Assembly (NCBI GenBank): GCA_015680865.1
Contig: JADAKE010000016.1
Coordinates: 310,001 to 374,000 of the forward strand
Reading direction: 5' to 3'
DNA length: 64,000 nt
Source of the DNA: Enterococcus lacertideformus
GTDB taxonomy: Bacteria > Bacillota > Bacilli > Lactobacillales > Enterococcaceae
The notes beneath the pieces are model-generated. The model made no database searches, was not told the DNA's origin, and saw only the letters and a program-made list of their open reading frames with translations. Positions 34,901-44,588 of the stretch are shown piece by piece. Both the position numbers and the translations under genes were made by a program. Every line of letters starts with the position of its first letter. Positions within the stretch are counted from its first letter, which is position 1.

Positions 34901-36068
34901 TTACTCTTCTAGTAAAAAACGTTCAAATACATTATTTCCCAAAAAGGTGCCTTTAGGCGTTAAATAGACCCGTTCCGATTCATTCATAAGCAATCCTTCA
35001 CGTTCTAAGTCAATAAGAACTTTCTTGTAAAGCGACTCAATTGTTTGATGGTACCGATGATAAAAATGTTGCTTGGAAAGTCCTTCTTTTTTTCTTAATC
35101 CAAGGAACATTTCTTCTTCGATTTGATTTGTTCTAGAAAGTGTTTCACTTTCTAGAACAGGCAACTCACCTTCTCGTAAAGGACGTAAATAATGTTGGAT
35201 AGGCCCTTTATTTCGATATCGTTTATCCTCAAGATAGCCACTCGCTCCTGCACCAAACCCAAAATAGCGATCATTATTCCAATACATTAAATTGTGTTGC
35301 GACTCATATCCTTCCAAACCAAAATTACTGATTTCGTATTGACGACGACCATGCTTCTCCATTGCTTCTATTGTTTCTTCAAACATTCTCATTTCAGTTT
35401 CTTGATCAGGTAATTGTAATCTTCCTTGCCGCACCCAATTCATGAACATTGTTTTATTTTCCAAAATCAAAGAATACAATGAGTAATGTGGTAAATCCAA
35501 AGCCAAAGCTTTGTTCAGTGTTTCTCTATACCCTTCTAAAGTTTGCCCTGGCAAAGCATAAATTAAATCAATGCTCACATTTTTAAAATTTTCTACTTCT
35601 AAAAAATGCATAGTTTGGTATACATCTTCTGCCGTGTGTTTACGTCCAATTTTTTTCAACAATCGATTATCAAATGTTTGAACTCCCATCGATAAACGAT
35701 TCACACCATAATTTTTCATCACTCGAAGCTTTTCTTGTGTTAAATCTCCCGGATTGGCTTCGACAGTAAATTCTTTTCCTTCTTTAAAAAGGCAAAATAT
35801 TTCTTGTACCCTCTAATAAGTGATCTAATTGTTCTGTAGACAAAGATGTTGGTGTCCCACCACCAATATATAGTGTCTCTAATTCCTTTATTGGATGTTG
35901 CTCAATCATGAGCTGCATTTCTTTCAAAAGCATCTCGACATATTCATCCACTGGTTGTCCTTCTATAAACACTTTATTAAAGTCACAGTAATAACAGATA
36001 TGTTCGCAAAATGGGATATGGATGTACGCAGAAACCTTGTTTTCTACGGAATTATTTGTTTCTTTCAT
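34901..36068 (-). pseudogene. hemW: HemW-like radical SAM protein, frameshifted
   Basis: The 5' part (MKETNNSVENKVSAYIHIPF) has the radical SAM cluster motif CEHICYYCDF (CxxxCxxC form: Cys-x3-Cys-x2-Cys) and GGGTPTSLS, then stops at 35784 after RNILPF. One extra T in a five-T run (A run 35786-35790 on +) throws the frame. Skipping it gives FKEGKEFTVEANPGDLTQEKL and continues into VNRLSMGVQTFDNRLLKKIGR...SLYSLILE to the end at 34901, including the HemW tail. HemW is a heme chaperone related to oxygen-independent coproporphyrinogen oxidase; since enterococci do not make heme, loss could be tolerated. Assembly error is the main alternative. Confidence 0.85.
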
Positions 36069-36151
36069 TAAAATTCTTTCTCCTTACGTCGAAAAATCGT
36101 ACCTGTTTTCGACCTTCTTTAAACGGTGTTCTAGCGATTGCTCCTGCGGAA

Positions 36152-36362
36152 TTAAGCTCAAAAAATACAAAAATATGAAAAGCTATTTTCGATTTTTTGC
36201 TCTTAATTCTTGGAGCAGTTCATCGCTTTCACTACCTCTTGATAAACAGTGTTCCAGTGCTAGCTCCTTGAAATAAGCCATAAATTTCTAAAACATGAAA
36301 AGCTATTTGAGAAATTTCTTTCTTATTGTCATCAGAGCTACCCAGAACTCTCACAACCTCTC
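36152..36362. repeat. two palindrome-family units (copies 5 and 6) in the hemW-integrase gap
   Basis: First unit 36152-36207: TTAAGCTCAAAAAAT...ATTTTTTGCTCTTAA with the core AATATGAAAAGCTATTTTC. Second unit 36271-36326: AAATAAGCCATAAATTTC...GAAATTTCTTTCTTATT with ACATGAAAAGCTATTT; this is part of the 36229-36362 segment shared with 30534-30665. No gene is seen in 36069-36399. Confidence 0.65.
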
Positions 36363-36399
36363 ATATACGCATACTAAACGTATTTGGTAAACAAATCCA

Positions 36400-37780
36400 C
36401 TAAAAAATCCAAGAATCAACTTCTTGGATCACTTTTTCTTTAGCAACTGTTGTTGCTTGGTTATAAATTTCTAAGGTTGTTTTCATATCTGAATGGCCGA
36501 CACGATCCATAATGGCTTTGATGGGAACGCCTGCTTCAGCTAAGAGAGAAATATGTGTGTAGCGAAAAGTATAAGTAGTAACAGGCTTATTAAACTCAGG
36601 ATATTTTTCTCTTAAGATCTCTTTCACACATTTCACTGGCTTTTTATTGTTACCACGTCCATTCATGAACTCATTAAACGAATGATAAACGACTGGCGTA
36701 CCATTTTGGGTCTGGAAAATCGTAGTGGAGAAAAGAAAGTTTTTGGAAGCCCTCACTTTTTTATGATAAGAAGTCTGACTTTTTCGTTGATACGTCTTTA
36801 TAAAAGTTCCTTTTTCTCGTTGCCTCATTTCCTTTTGCCTCACTTCATTTATTTGAATCCTATTTCGAATAATCGCAAGCGAATGAGCATACAAATCGAT
36901 TTCTCGAATGGAGGAAATGGTCTTTGGTGGATTGCGTATGTATTTTGCTCAATCGTTCTACCAGCTGCCACTACGCCTTCATCGATCACCAACTTCTTCG
37001 ACTGAAAATCCACTTTCTCAATCGTCAACGCACTTAACTCACCAATCCTTAAGCCGTTCCGAATCAGAAATTCTGCCATGTCCAAGTACAGTTTTCCCAT
37101 CTGATTGATTTCATGATTACTTTCATATTTCTCATCGATTGCTTGTAAAAGTATACGGATTTCCTCTTTTTCTAGAAACTTCTTTTTCCTACGCTGAATC
37201 GCTGGAATTTTTCGATCATTTGGAATCTTTAAAACAATCTTATTCAAGTCAAACAAGACCAAATCATGCCGATAGCCATAAACTAAAATTTGTTTAAGAA
37301 GAGAACGAATCTTTTCCAATGTAGCCTTTTCTAGAAGGGTATTAGTTTGTTTGGAACAAATCACCAGGATATCCGCCCAAATCCTTTCTACCAATAAAGG
37401 AGTCAGCTGTTGTAGTCGCAGATCATCCGTAAAATACGGTTTGAGGTATCGACGAAGAATCTCTTTTTGGTAATGAACCGTCGTTTGACGAACGGTTGGC
37501 GACCAAGCTTTTAACCAAAGAGTGGTCAATTCACCAAATGTCTCACATTGATTTACATCAGAAAATCTTGTGTATTTTTTGAACTCTTTTTCAATCTTTC
37601 TTTCAGATAACGTAACGCCTGTTTTTCACTCTTAAACCCTTTAGTTTTCCAATTAACACTTTTCTTTCTTATTTTTTCTACAAAAAGATCATAGAAAACT
37701 TGAAAAGTACGTAAGTAACTTTTCTTATCAATCGTTGTATAAGAACTTCTTAAATAATACGTATAATCAAATGACTTCAC
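36400..37780 (-). pseudogene. tyrosine-recombinase integrase, broken in two places
   Basis: Three consecutive frames rebuild one phage/ICE-type integrase. The 5' frame (GTG at 37780 after GGAGGG; KSFDYTYYLRSSYTT...) is an arm-binding domain with WKTKGFKSEKQALRYL. A one-base shift near 37548 (DFL/VNQCETFGELTTLW) moves to the core-binding and catalytic start (LIRNGLRIGELSALTIEKVD, with the first catalytic Arg). A second shift near 36930 (NTYA/NPPKTISSIREIDLY) moves to the C-terminal part with the remaining residues: YTFRYTHISLLAEAG (HxxR degenerate), GHSDMKTTLEIYNQAT with His and the Tyr nucleophile. Inactive as read. It marks one end of the accessory island next to hemW. Confidence 0.85.
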
Positions 37781-37819
37781 TTTCCCTCCTGTAAATAAAA
37801 AACACACACGAACAAGGTG

Positions 37820-38090
37820 TTAAAATCCTCGTTCGTATGCTTTCCATTTTAAAAATTTGATAAATCCTTCTAAATTGATCCAAACTAAACGCTGGGACAG
37901 ATTAAGTATATACTCATGGAATTCTGGACTATCTCGCATCTCCATCAGCCAGACATTCAAGGTACCCTTCTTTAACCCTTATCCTCTACGTCAGGAATAG
38001 GACTCTTAGCTAATCGCTCGATTACGTGCCAGAAACCAACTTTTTTTACCAATTTTTCGTTCCTTCACTACTGCAGCAATAGTCTCATTT
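37820..38090 (-). pseudogene. excisionase-like remnant upstream of the integrase
   Basis: In one minus frame LKKGTLNVWLMEMRDSPEFH...EYILNLSQRLVWINLEGF ends with FLKWKAYERGF and a stop at 37820. Shifted frames further upstream give KNETIAAVVKERKIGKKSWF. Size, basic character and place just 5' of the integrase suit an excisionase of an integrative element, but the family is inferred from context. At least one frameshift and a stop are present. The rest of the gap to 38585 is AT-rich with no gene. Confidence 0.4.
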
Positions 38091-38585
38091 TTTTCATTGT
38101 TTTACATTTATTTTTTGTGTCTCCAATTTAACTGAAAATGCCAAGTAATATAACACATCAATTGTTTTACCACACACCAAACAATAGTTTTTTTAATTCC
38201 GAATCAATCGCATTTCTACTACTTGAATTCTTTTATTTTATTTATTATATCTAATGCTTGGTTTCTTATACTTTATGTAGTTACTTCAATACTATAAATT
38301 TTTGTCGTTTCCTGATTTTATTTATACGTAAAGTATTATTATTTAATAACCCATAATGAGCCGTTCCATTTGTTACTTCTTCAATAATTATTCCTTTTTA
38401 TTTAATCCAATCTCTTAGTATTAAAAAATTCATGCTTATAAAGATTCTCTCTGATTTAAACTCTGCCCTTTTTTATTATTAGTGAAATTTTTTAAATAAA
38501 TTTCGTAATTTTATCGTTTCATTTACTTTATCCAAGCTTCAATTCTTGCTATACTAAAAGCGATTGAAATTTAGAGGTGATATTT

Positions 38586-39337
38586 ATGAAAGTATACTAT
38601 ATTGAAGATAACATTTTTCATCAGGAAGAATTCCGCAAAGAATATTGCAAGAGTACCAATTTGACAGCGGTTTCACTTACTATCCAATTGCCTTATCAAT
38701 TAGAAAAATTTTATGATTAACTTGATTTTATGCCGATTCAGGATTCAGATATTTTTATTATTGATATTGAATTAAATCAGTATCACTCTGGAATTGACTT
38801 TAGTAAAAAGATCCGCCAAAGAAATAACTGTTGTTATATATTTTTTTTATCAAATGATACTACCAAAGGAATAGAGATCATTAATCATAACATCCGAGCC
38901 AACAAATATTATAGCAAAAAAGACCTCACAGAAGCCGTGAACGGATTAGAAGAGTTGTTGTTTAAACTACCCCATGAACTACAAACACAAAGCAAACTGA
39001 TAAAAATTGAATCCCTTTCCAAAATTTATTTGATTGATCCTAAAGAAGTAAACTACTTAAGTAAGGTAATTAGTGCTCGTTCGACTATTGAATTTTTTTG
39101 TCAATCAGAGTTTTTTTGATTCATGGGAAAATTGAAGAGCTCAAACAGACCTTTCAAAAATTTCATTATTTCAATGATCTGAAAAGCTATTCAATCAACC
39201 CAGCGAATATCAAGTTAGTTGATAAAAAGAATAACGAAATTATTTTTAAAAACGATGACACTTTACTACTTAGCCGTAGAAGTATAAAAAAATTAGTTGA
39301 TTATATGGAACAACTTGAAAAAGAAAAGTTATTATAA
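38586..39337 (+). pseudogene. LytTR-type response regulator, broken
   Basis: The ATG at 38586 follows AGAGGTGATATTT and opens MKVYYIEDNIFHQEEFRKEY, a receiver-domain start with the acidic ED pair. An in-frame TAA at 38718-38720 interrupts it. The same frame resumes with DSDIFIIDIELNQYHSGIDF (phospho-acceptor Asp region), KYYSKKDL (Lys of the receiver) and a LytTR-like DNA-binding start. A frameshift in the seven-T run at 39111-39117 then moves to GKIEELKQTFQKFHYF...LLLSRRSIKKLVDYM. This is an AgrA/ComE-like regulator, the kind that controls peptide or bacteriocin genes. Its kinase-like partner is convergent. Confidence 0.8.
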
Positions 39338-39346
39338 TAGAGGATT

Positions 39347-39400
39347 GACGATAAGATAATAAGAAAGCTTGGATAAAAAATAGGTTCCTTTTGTCCAAGC
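39347..39400. terminator. terminator between convergent regulator and kinase remnants
   Basis: AAGCTTGGATAAAA...TTTTGTCCAAGC forms a stem in the 160-base gap between the two stops. Confidence 0.5.
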
Positions 39401-39500
39401 CTTTAAATCCAGATAAATGAAAAGCGCTAATCTATTTTCACCTTCTTCTTTTTTAGTTCACTCAATTTATTTCTTCCATTCTTATGCTTTCATACAATAG

Positions 39501-40770
39501 TCAAGTTGTTCTCTCTTTTTTCAAACTCACTATACAGTAAAATCGTTGTTCTTGTTTATCATACTTTAAATTGAGTCCCAGCTACTCATTTACTTCAACG
39601 ATTTTTTTGATATTATATAATCCAATTCCCTGACTATCTTTTTGTCTAGTCGTACCTTTTTTAAGTAATTCTGCTAAATTATGCCCAGTATTTTTACTTG
39701 GATTACTAAACTCAAAATAAAAACAATCCCTTAAATTTTCTACTTTGATCAAAATTTCTTTTTTACCTTTGGCTCCATGATCATTATAGTGTATCAACGC
39801 ATTTTCAGTAATATTCGTGAACAAGCGGATCATATCATACGAATTTATTGATAACTTGGGAATGATATTGTTTACTTGAATACTATACGGAATTTCACGT
39901 TCTTCCATCTGCTTGATGAATTTTACAAAAATCCCTTGTAAGAGAGGATCGTAGATTTTTTGTAGCTTCATATGTAGCGCATCATTCAGCTGTGTCTCAA
40001 AAAATTCTTTTTCGTAGCCTACCACTGTTTCCAACTCTTGGTTTGTTTGATTTTTTTTCAAAAGATCTTCCAAAACACCAATATAGTTTTTATAATCATG
40101 TCGGAATTCTTCTAACTTTTGGTAATATTCCTCATTTTTTTTTCATACTTTCCATATAAATCACGTAATGTTCTTCTTTTTTTTCATTTAACAAAATCAA
40201 TACCATCAATAAACCATAAAAAAAGTTGGTTGTAATTAAAATAAAAGAAGTTAAGATATAATCGAGTGAATGAAGTGGAAAAAGCATATGATACCCAAAA
40301 AATGAAACAAAGAGAAAAATAATTAATAAGGTAGAAAAAATCCGTTTTTTTCTATAGGCATAAAGATAAGTAGTGATCCGATAGGTTTGATCTAATTTTC
40401 TTATTCCTACTAATATCACCAATAAACAGAGGATTTCCGGTATCAAATTAGTCACCAGATGAAAATCTTCTAAAAATCTCGGAATCTCTATTGTAAAAAA
40501 AACAGAAATCCCAATAAAATTCACACAAAATGTATTTAACAAAAACACAATAAATGTATTTTTGGTTTCATAGAAAATATATGCTGCATTATAAAAATAG
40601 AGTAACAGACAGAAAAAAGGTGTCCATTCACTCAACCACAAATTAAGCATGATTAAGCATAATCGTACCAAAAAATTACTTGCAACTATCTTCTTTGTAA
40701 ACAAAATAAACCCTGTTAGTGCAAAATTCAGATGAAGCAATAGGATATAAATAACCAATGCCATCAACAA
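39501..40770 (-). pseudogene. AgrC/ComD-type (HPK10) sensor kinase, broken
   Basis: The first 212 residues are six or so membrane helices (ALVIYILLLHLNFALTGFIL...). The frame ends in MKKK at a nine-T run (40135-40143). With one base fewer it continues KNEEYYQKLEEFRHDYKNYI, the HPK10 phospho-acceptor box, and on into the ATPase domain (LFTNITENALIHYND N-box; QGIGLYNIKKIVE G-box). An in-frame TAG (~39583) then cuts GLNLKYDKQEQRFYCIV, with the natural end at 39501. Two lesions, so inactive. It would sense a peptide pheromone; it faces the response regulator remnant, an unusual arrangement. Confidence 0.8.
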
Positions 40771-41569
40771 ATCCCCCTAAACAATCTACTCTTAGTCTCC
40801 AGTAAAACTTCTTTTTATTTTATGATCCCTCACATAAAATGATTCAACGAGAGACTTCTCATATAAGATAACATGAATGAAAAAAATGGGATATAAAATT
40901 ATAAATTAAATCTAATATATGGGAAAAATTTAATTATTGTTTATTAAAAAAAAGTAAAAACGTATCCATCCTCATAAATGATTTTGGTCCGTTTTTTTGA
41001 GAATAAATAATGATTGACAATGAATCATTCTCTAATAATGTTTACTGCTAAAAAGCTTTATACTAATTTTTGCACTCTAATTATCTTTTTTGTTACATGT
41101 TGTTGTCCCTTAAAAGAATTCCTTCAAAGACTTCTTTCGGCATCTTAAAATGGAAGAGGACATTTTTTGCTTGCTTCTTAACTACCCTATTGAATCAGTG
41201 GCTAAAACATCACTGAACATGTATTTAGTAAATGAATTCTTTTTGAAAGTTTATTGGTTATAAGCGATCACATCATTTGTGTTGATCCTGTATTATTTCT
41301 CGCTATGGCGAAAACGCTATCTTTTTCTCCGACATTTGATAAATGAATCAATAAAACTCGTGTTTTATCCAGTTTACCATCAAATCAAAAATAAGAAACA
41401 TCTTTATCTGTTTATCTTTTAGGCATACTCGCACTCAGAGACGGATTCAGATAAATCTGCCTAGATGTTCCCTGTATTTACATAGGATCCCCCAAAATCC
41501 TAACGTACCTATGCCTAGAATGGTAACTATGCTTTTTTTATCCTCATCATTACTCATCAGTTTGAATTG
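40771..41569. other. AT-rich gap without a recognisable gene
   Basis: All frames on both strands are broken within ~40 codons. No membrane, transporter or protease signature could be put together. It is probably decayed accessory DNA. Confidence 0.5.
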
Positions 41570-42028
41570 CTATAAAAGGTCATGTAATCGTTGTTCTATA
41601 TATTCTTTTGCTTGCGCAAGGTTTGTGTTTCTCCCTTAATTACCTCTAGCCATGTTTCTTGACCCTGTAGATGTTTAATAGTCATGAATGATGAAGCTTC
41701 ATTTTTGTCCAAAGCAAATCCATAAGAAGATGTTTTAACACTTACATTAACAGCACTCTTTCCTATATCTACCCTTCTTTTAGTTCACTACTCCCGACTA
41801 TACGCTACTTTCATATTTAACTGTAACTTGAACGTATGATTTGTTATTCATATCTATATAGATTTTTTGGAGATAGTTCTTGTGACCCATGACAAGTTTT
41901 GAGTTATAGGTAATGTGTAATACATCAGTGTTTTCTATTGGATTATTAAAATTTTCAAACCTCACTTGATCAATTAGCTTAGCTGACCTATCCGTTTCAT
42001 CTTGTTTTCTCAAATTAATTTTGGCCAT
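41570..42028 (-). pseudogene. unrecognised decayed gene
   Basis: An intact frame (MAKINLRKQDETDRSAKLID..., 76 residues) ends at 41798, but the neighbouring frame downstream reads VDIGKSAVNVSVKTSSYGFA...LDKNEASSFMTIKHLQGQETW, then after another shift AQAKEYIEQRLHDLL with a stop at 41570. Together they suggest a ~150-residue soluble protein with at least two frameshifts. I do not recognise it. No convincing Shine-Dalgarno precedes the first ATG. Confidence 0.4.
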
Positions 42029-42519
42029 ATTTACTTCATGTATATTAACAATTTTTTCTACATGAACTACCTCTTCTTTTACATTAATTAATAAATCATT
42101 AAAAAAGTAAGAACATTAAAGCAGCTTTTTTCTTTACTCCTATTATAACAAATCCCCCCTTTTTATTTTCCTCTTTATTGGATAATTCTATTTTACTTAT
42201 ATTCAATCTAAAATAATTAATTTGAAACCGCTTAACTTTACAATTTTTACCTTTATGAATAGAATAGCTAAATAAAGGTAGCAATTTTCTCTTTATCGGA
42301 TTATTTACTTTTTGAGTTTTTTTACTTAGATTATTACTCGTCAATTCGTGAATCGAACTTATTGAAACTTCTCCTTTACTCCTGATAGTATTTTTATACT
42401 ACCATCATTCGTTGATTTTAGGATTTCATTCTCTGCCTTCTTTTCAAACAAAGAAAAATTGATCTTTTTGCTCTTCTTTCTAATATAAAAAAAGAGACGT
42501 TTCCATTTATTCTTTGAAC

Positions 42520-42562
42520 CGACCCCAAAAAGTTAGACCAAAAATCTAATTTTTTGGGGTCG
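42520..42562. repeat. hairpin with CGACCCCAAAAAGTTAGA ends
   Basis: CGACCCCAAAAAGTTAGA and TCTAATTTTTTGGGGTCG form an 18-base stem with one mismatch around a 7-base loop. It lies 38 bases past the PqqD-like stop, so it may be that gene's terminator. The GACCCCAAAAAGTTAGA wording resembles ends of IS3-type elements, but no transposase is near. The rest of 42029-42519 shows no credible gene. Confidence 0.6.
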
Positions 42563-42599
42563 CTACACTTTGATAACAGAAATAACTCTTTTTTACTTT

Positions 42600-42881
42600 T
42601 CAATATTTGTTCGTTTCATCCTCTAGCAAAAAAATTTTATTGTTTATTAGATCAGCAATAAATTCTTCAATGAAAATCTTCTTTTCTTCATTTGTATACT
42701 CTTCTGTATTAGCAAAAGCACTGATTACTCTTTCTTTGATGTTATTTATTTCTATTCGCTTTTTTAATAATTCAAAAATATAGATGGATACTTCGTTGTC
42801 TAATATATAAACTTCGTTATTTAATGACAAATAAATTTTCTTTCCCAATCTCTCATAAGCCAATTCTCCGTTTAATCTCAT
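42600..42881 (-). CDS. PqqD-like RiPP recognition protein
   Basis: A 93-residue protein whose pattern fits the PqqD/RRE fold. An N-terminal beta hairpin (LAYERLGKKIYLSLNNEVYI) is followed by the LDNEVSIYIFELLK helix, a winged-helix-like middle and a C-terminal helix plus strand (IEEFIADLINNKIFLLED). PqqD-like proteins bind the leader of a ribosomal peptide and present it to the modifying enzyme. AAAGGAGCCTTAAAGG precedes the ATG. A short CxC peptide gene lies 560 bases upstream on the same strand. No modifying enzyme (radical SAM, cyclase) is visible in the window, so the system may be incomplete or act with an enzyme elsewhere. Assignment is by pattern. Confidence 0.6.
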   Translation of the reverse strand: MRLNGELAYERLGKKIYLSLNNEVYILDNEVSIYIFELLKKRIEINNIKERVISAFANTEEYTNEEKKIFIEEFIADLINNKIFLLEDETNKY

Positions 42882-43355
42882 CCTTTAAGGCTCCTTTATC
42901 TTGCTTCTATTTTCCTTCTACAATAAGACACATGTTATATTTTATCTTTTTAACTATGGTCATTTTGATTGAACAACTTTTGGACTATAGATCTGTATCA
43001 TCTTTAATCATTGGTCTTAGTAGTTTTTACGTAATAATAAACTCTTGTCAGATGATATTAATGTGTAAAAATGAAAAAAATGATCCAAGATGCATTTACT
43101 TTTGACTGTTTGCTATTTAGGGATTTATCTAGAAACAGTTGCAAAACTTTATTACTTATTTCTTCCAGTAATTAAGCGTATTTTTTAACTAGATTCGCTC
43201 CGATTCTTTTTCGAAATCACTATCCAGCTCTTACAAAATATTATGTATTGTATATTTGTCAAGGTGAAATTAGGCCTACAGATTTTCCTTGATTTTTCAT
43301 TTTCTCATCCCCTCTTTTTACTGAAAAAATAAAGGCGTATTTTTTATTATTCTTT
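42882..43355 (-). other. gap between peptide and PqqD-like gene with a broken small frame
   Basis: A ribosome site AGAGGGGATGAGAAA and ATG at ~43300 open MKNQGKSVGLISP and then a stop; the following bases continue in broken frames (QIYNTYYFVRAG-like). This may be the ruined start of the missing maturation gene, but nothing conserved remains to name it. A plus-strand open frame here (42824-43105) looks incidental. Confidence 0.35.
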
Positions 43356-43420
43356 ATTAGGAAAACAAAGCTGTCATTGACTAAGCAGGGGAGTTTTGAT
43401 TGACAACTTTGTTTCCTAAT
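43356..43420 (-). terminator. long hairpin just after the peptide gene (attenuator-like)
   Basis: ATTAGGAAAACAAAGCTGTCA pairs imperfectly with TGACAACTTTGTTTCCTAAT (arms of ~20 bases) 18 bases downstream of the peptide stop. A stem in this place often lets much precursor and little downstream mRNA be made in peptide operons. Confidence 0.6.
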
Positions 43421-43438
43421 TATTACTGGAAGACTCTA

Positions 43439-43525
43439 TTAAGAACCGTTACCAATAAGTAATCCACAAGAACATGGGGATGTGTTACTTCCAGAAACTT
43501 TTTTTAGTACGGGTTTTTTAAACAG
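43439..43525 (-). CDS. putative 28-residue CxC precursor peptide (RiPP-like)
   Basis: Downstream of GGGAGGAG on the minus strand a 28-codon frame reads LFKKPVLKK, VSGSNTSP, CSCGLLIGNGS and stop. The only in-frame codon at good spacing from the ribosome site is CTG (43523-43525), or the ATT just before it, so the start is non-standard or mutated from ATG. The basic F-x-x-P-x-L leader-like beginning, a Ser/Thr hinge and a Cys-x-Cys-Gly core suit a modified peptide. It has a near-perfect promoter upstream, a hairpin just downstream and a PqqD-like gene on the same strand. No leader cleavage or ring chemistry can be deduced. It could also be a chance frame. Confidence 0.4.
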   Translation of the reverse strand: MFKKPVLKKVSGSNTSPCSCGLLIGNGS

Positions 43526-43590
43526 AATAGTCTCCTCCCATCAATTTTTAGGAAAACGTTTCAAAATATTCATTTTTCCTATAATTCAGT

Positions 43591-43621
43591 ATAAACTTTT
43601 AGAAAAATTATTGTCAACGAG
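43591..43621 (-). promoter_or_regulatory. strong predicted promoter of the peptide gene
   Basis: On the minus strand TTGACA, an 18-base spacer and TATACT lie ~65 bases upstream of the peptide frame. The leader also holds a small stem (TAGGAAAA...TTTTCCTA, ~43549-43582) just before the ribosome site. No terminal enzyme gene was found in the 1-kb gap 43622-44588, which is otherwise broken in all frames. Confidence 0.6.
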
Positions 43622-44402
43622 GTTTATCATTAAAAATTGTTGAAACATGAATAATAAAAATAAAAATTTAAAAATAATGAGAATTTATCTATGAAGGATT
43701 TTTATTAACTGAAAAATTATTTAACAACCAAAAAAATTTATAGATAACTATACCTATTGAATGAAGCTATTTTTTCATCCATAATTTAATATACTTATAC
43801 TTTATAAAATAGGCTTAATTCTTTACCAATATGAAGCTTACTGTTTCACAGCACAAGATATTTTTTAATTTCAAGCCATTTATTATAATTGTTTCTATCA
43901 CTTAGAAGTGATATGTTGAAAGGCTACTTGTTTAATGCAAGTATTAGCTACTCAGCTTGACATTACGGCTCTAGTAATTAGAAATCATCTCCATGAAAGG
44001 AAATTAAAATAGATAAAGGTCGGTTGGAGGAAAATGGGAATTCTCAGAACAAATCTGATTTGATTTTCTGTACGGAGACACCAAGTCAAGTAGAGTAAAA
44101 AATAAAATTTAATGCACCCATCACATTAATATTTTCATTCAATTCTCCCAACAAAATAAGTGAACTAAAGGAAAAAATTCTTAATTATAATTTAGAAGTA
44201 TATGCAAATAAAAAGATAAATTGAGCCATACACGCATTTCAAAGACAATAAATGCGAAATTCTAATGGGTGGAAATTTTGACTACGTGCTAAGTTTTGGG
44301 AATTGGATCAATGACTTGCAACAGTAACCCACGATCTTATTCAAATCAATTTAATTTGCTTTGGTTACATCTGTTGCAAATATCGTAAAATAGACAAAAA
44401 AC

Positions 44403-44446
44403 GTGAATCATTCGAAAATAGGAGAAACTACTTTCGAGTAATTCAC
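44403..44446 (-). terminator. palindrome after gdh, probable terminator (palindrome-like)
   Basis: GTGAATCATTCGAAAATAG and CTACTTTCGAGTAATTCAC form the stem; on the minus strand GTTTTTTG follows. It is 140 bases past the gdh stop. Confidence 0.6.
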
Positions 44447-44588
44447 TTAATGTTCGCGCGCTTTCCTTGTACTTTAATTTCGTATGAAGTTTTTCGATAT
44501 TGCAAGTATTTGCTGAGATTTCTCGACTGATTGTTGCTTTCATGACCTCTTATTTTAAAACTAGATAAAGGTCTTTCATTTGGCTATC

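Noticed and set aside
42520..42562. Insertion sequence
   Set aside because: Only an end-like hairpin is present; no transposase or second end is nearby.
42824..43105. Plus-strand 93-codon frame with hydrophobic stretches opposite the PqqD-like gene
   Set aside because: It overlaps the 5' end of the PqqD-like gene on the other strand, lacks a ribosome site, and its hydrophobicity follows from AT-rich sequence.
43439..43525. Lasso peptide precursor
   Set aside because: The F-x-x-P-x-L start fits, but no Asp/Glu at ring position 7-9 follows a plausible leader end and no lasso cyclase or protease gene is seen.
43549..43582. CcpA (cre) site in the peptide leader (TGAAACGTTTTCC)
   Set aside because: One base too short against the 14-base cre pattern and explained by the hairpin arm.
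44346..44543. 65-codon minus frame after gdh
   Set aside because: Its middle is the gdh terminator palindrome and its ribosome site is too close to the start.
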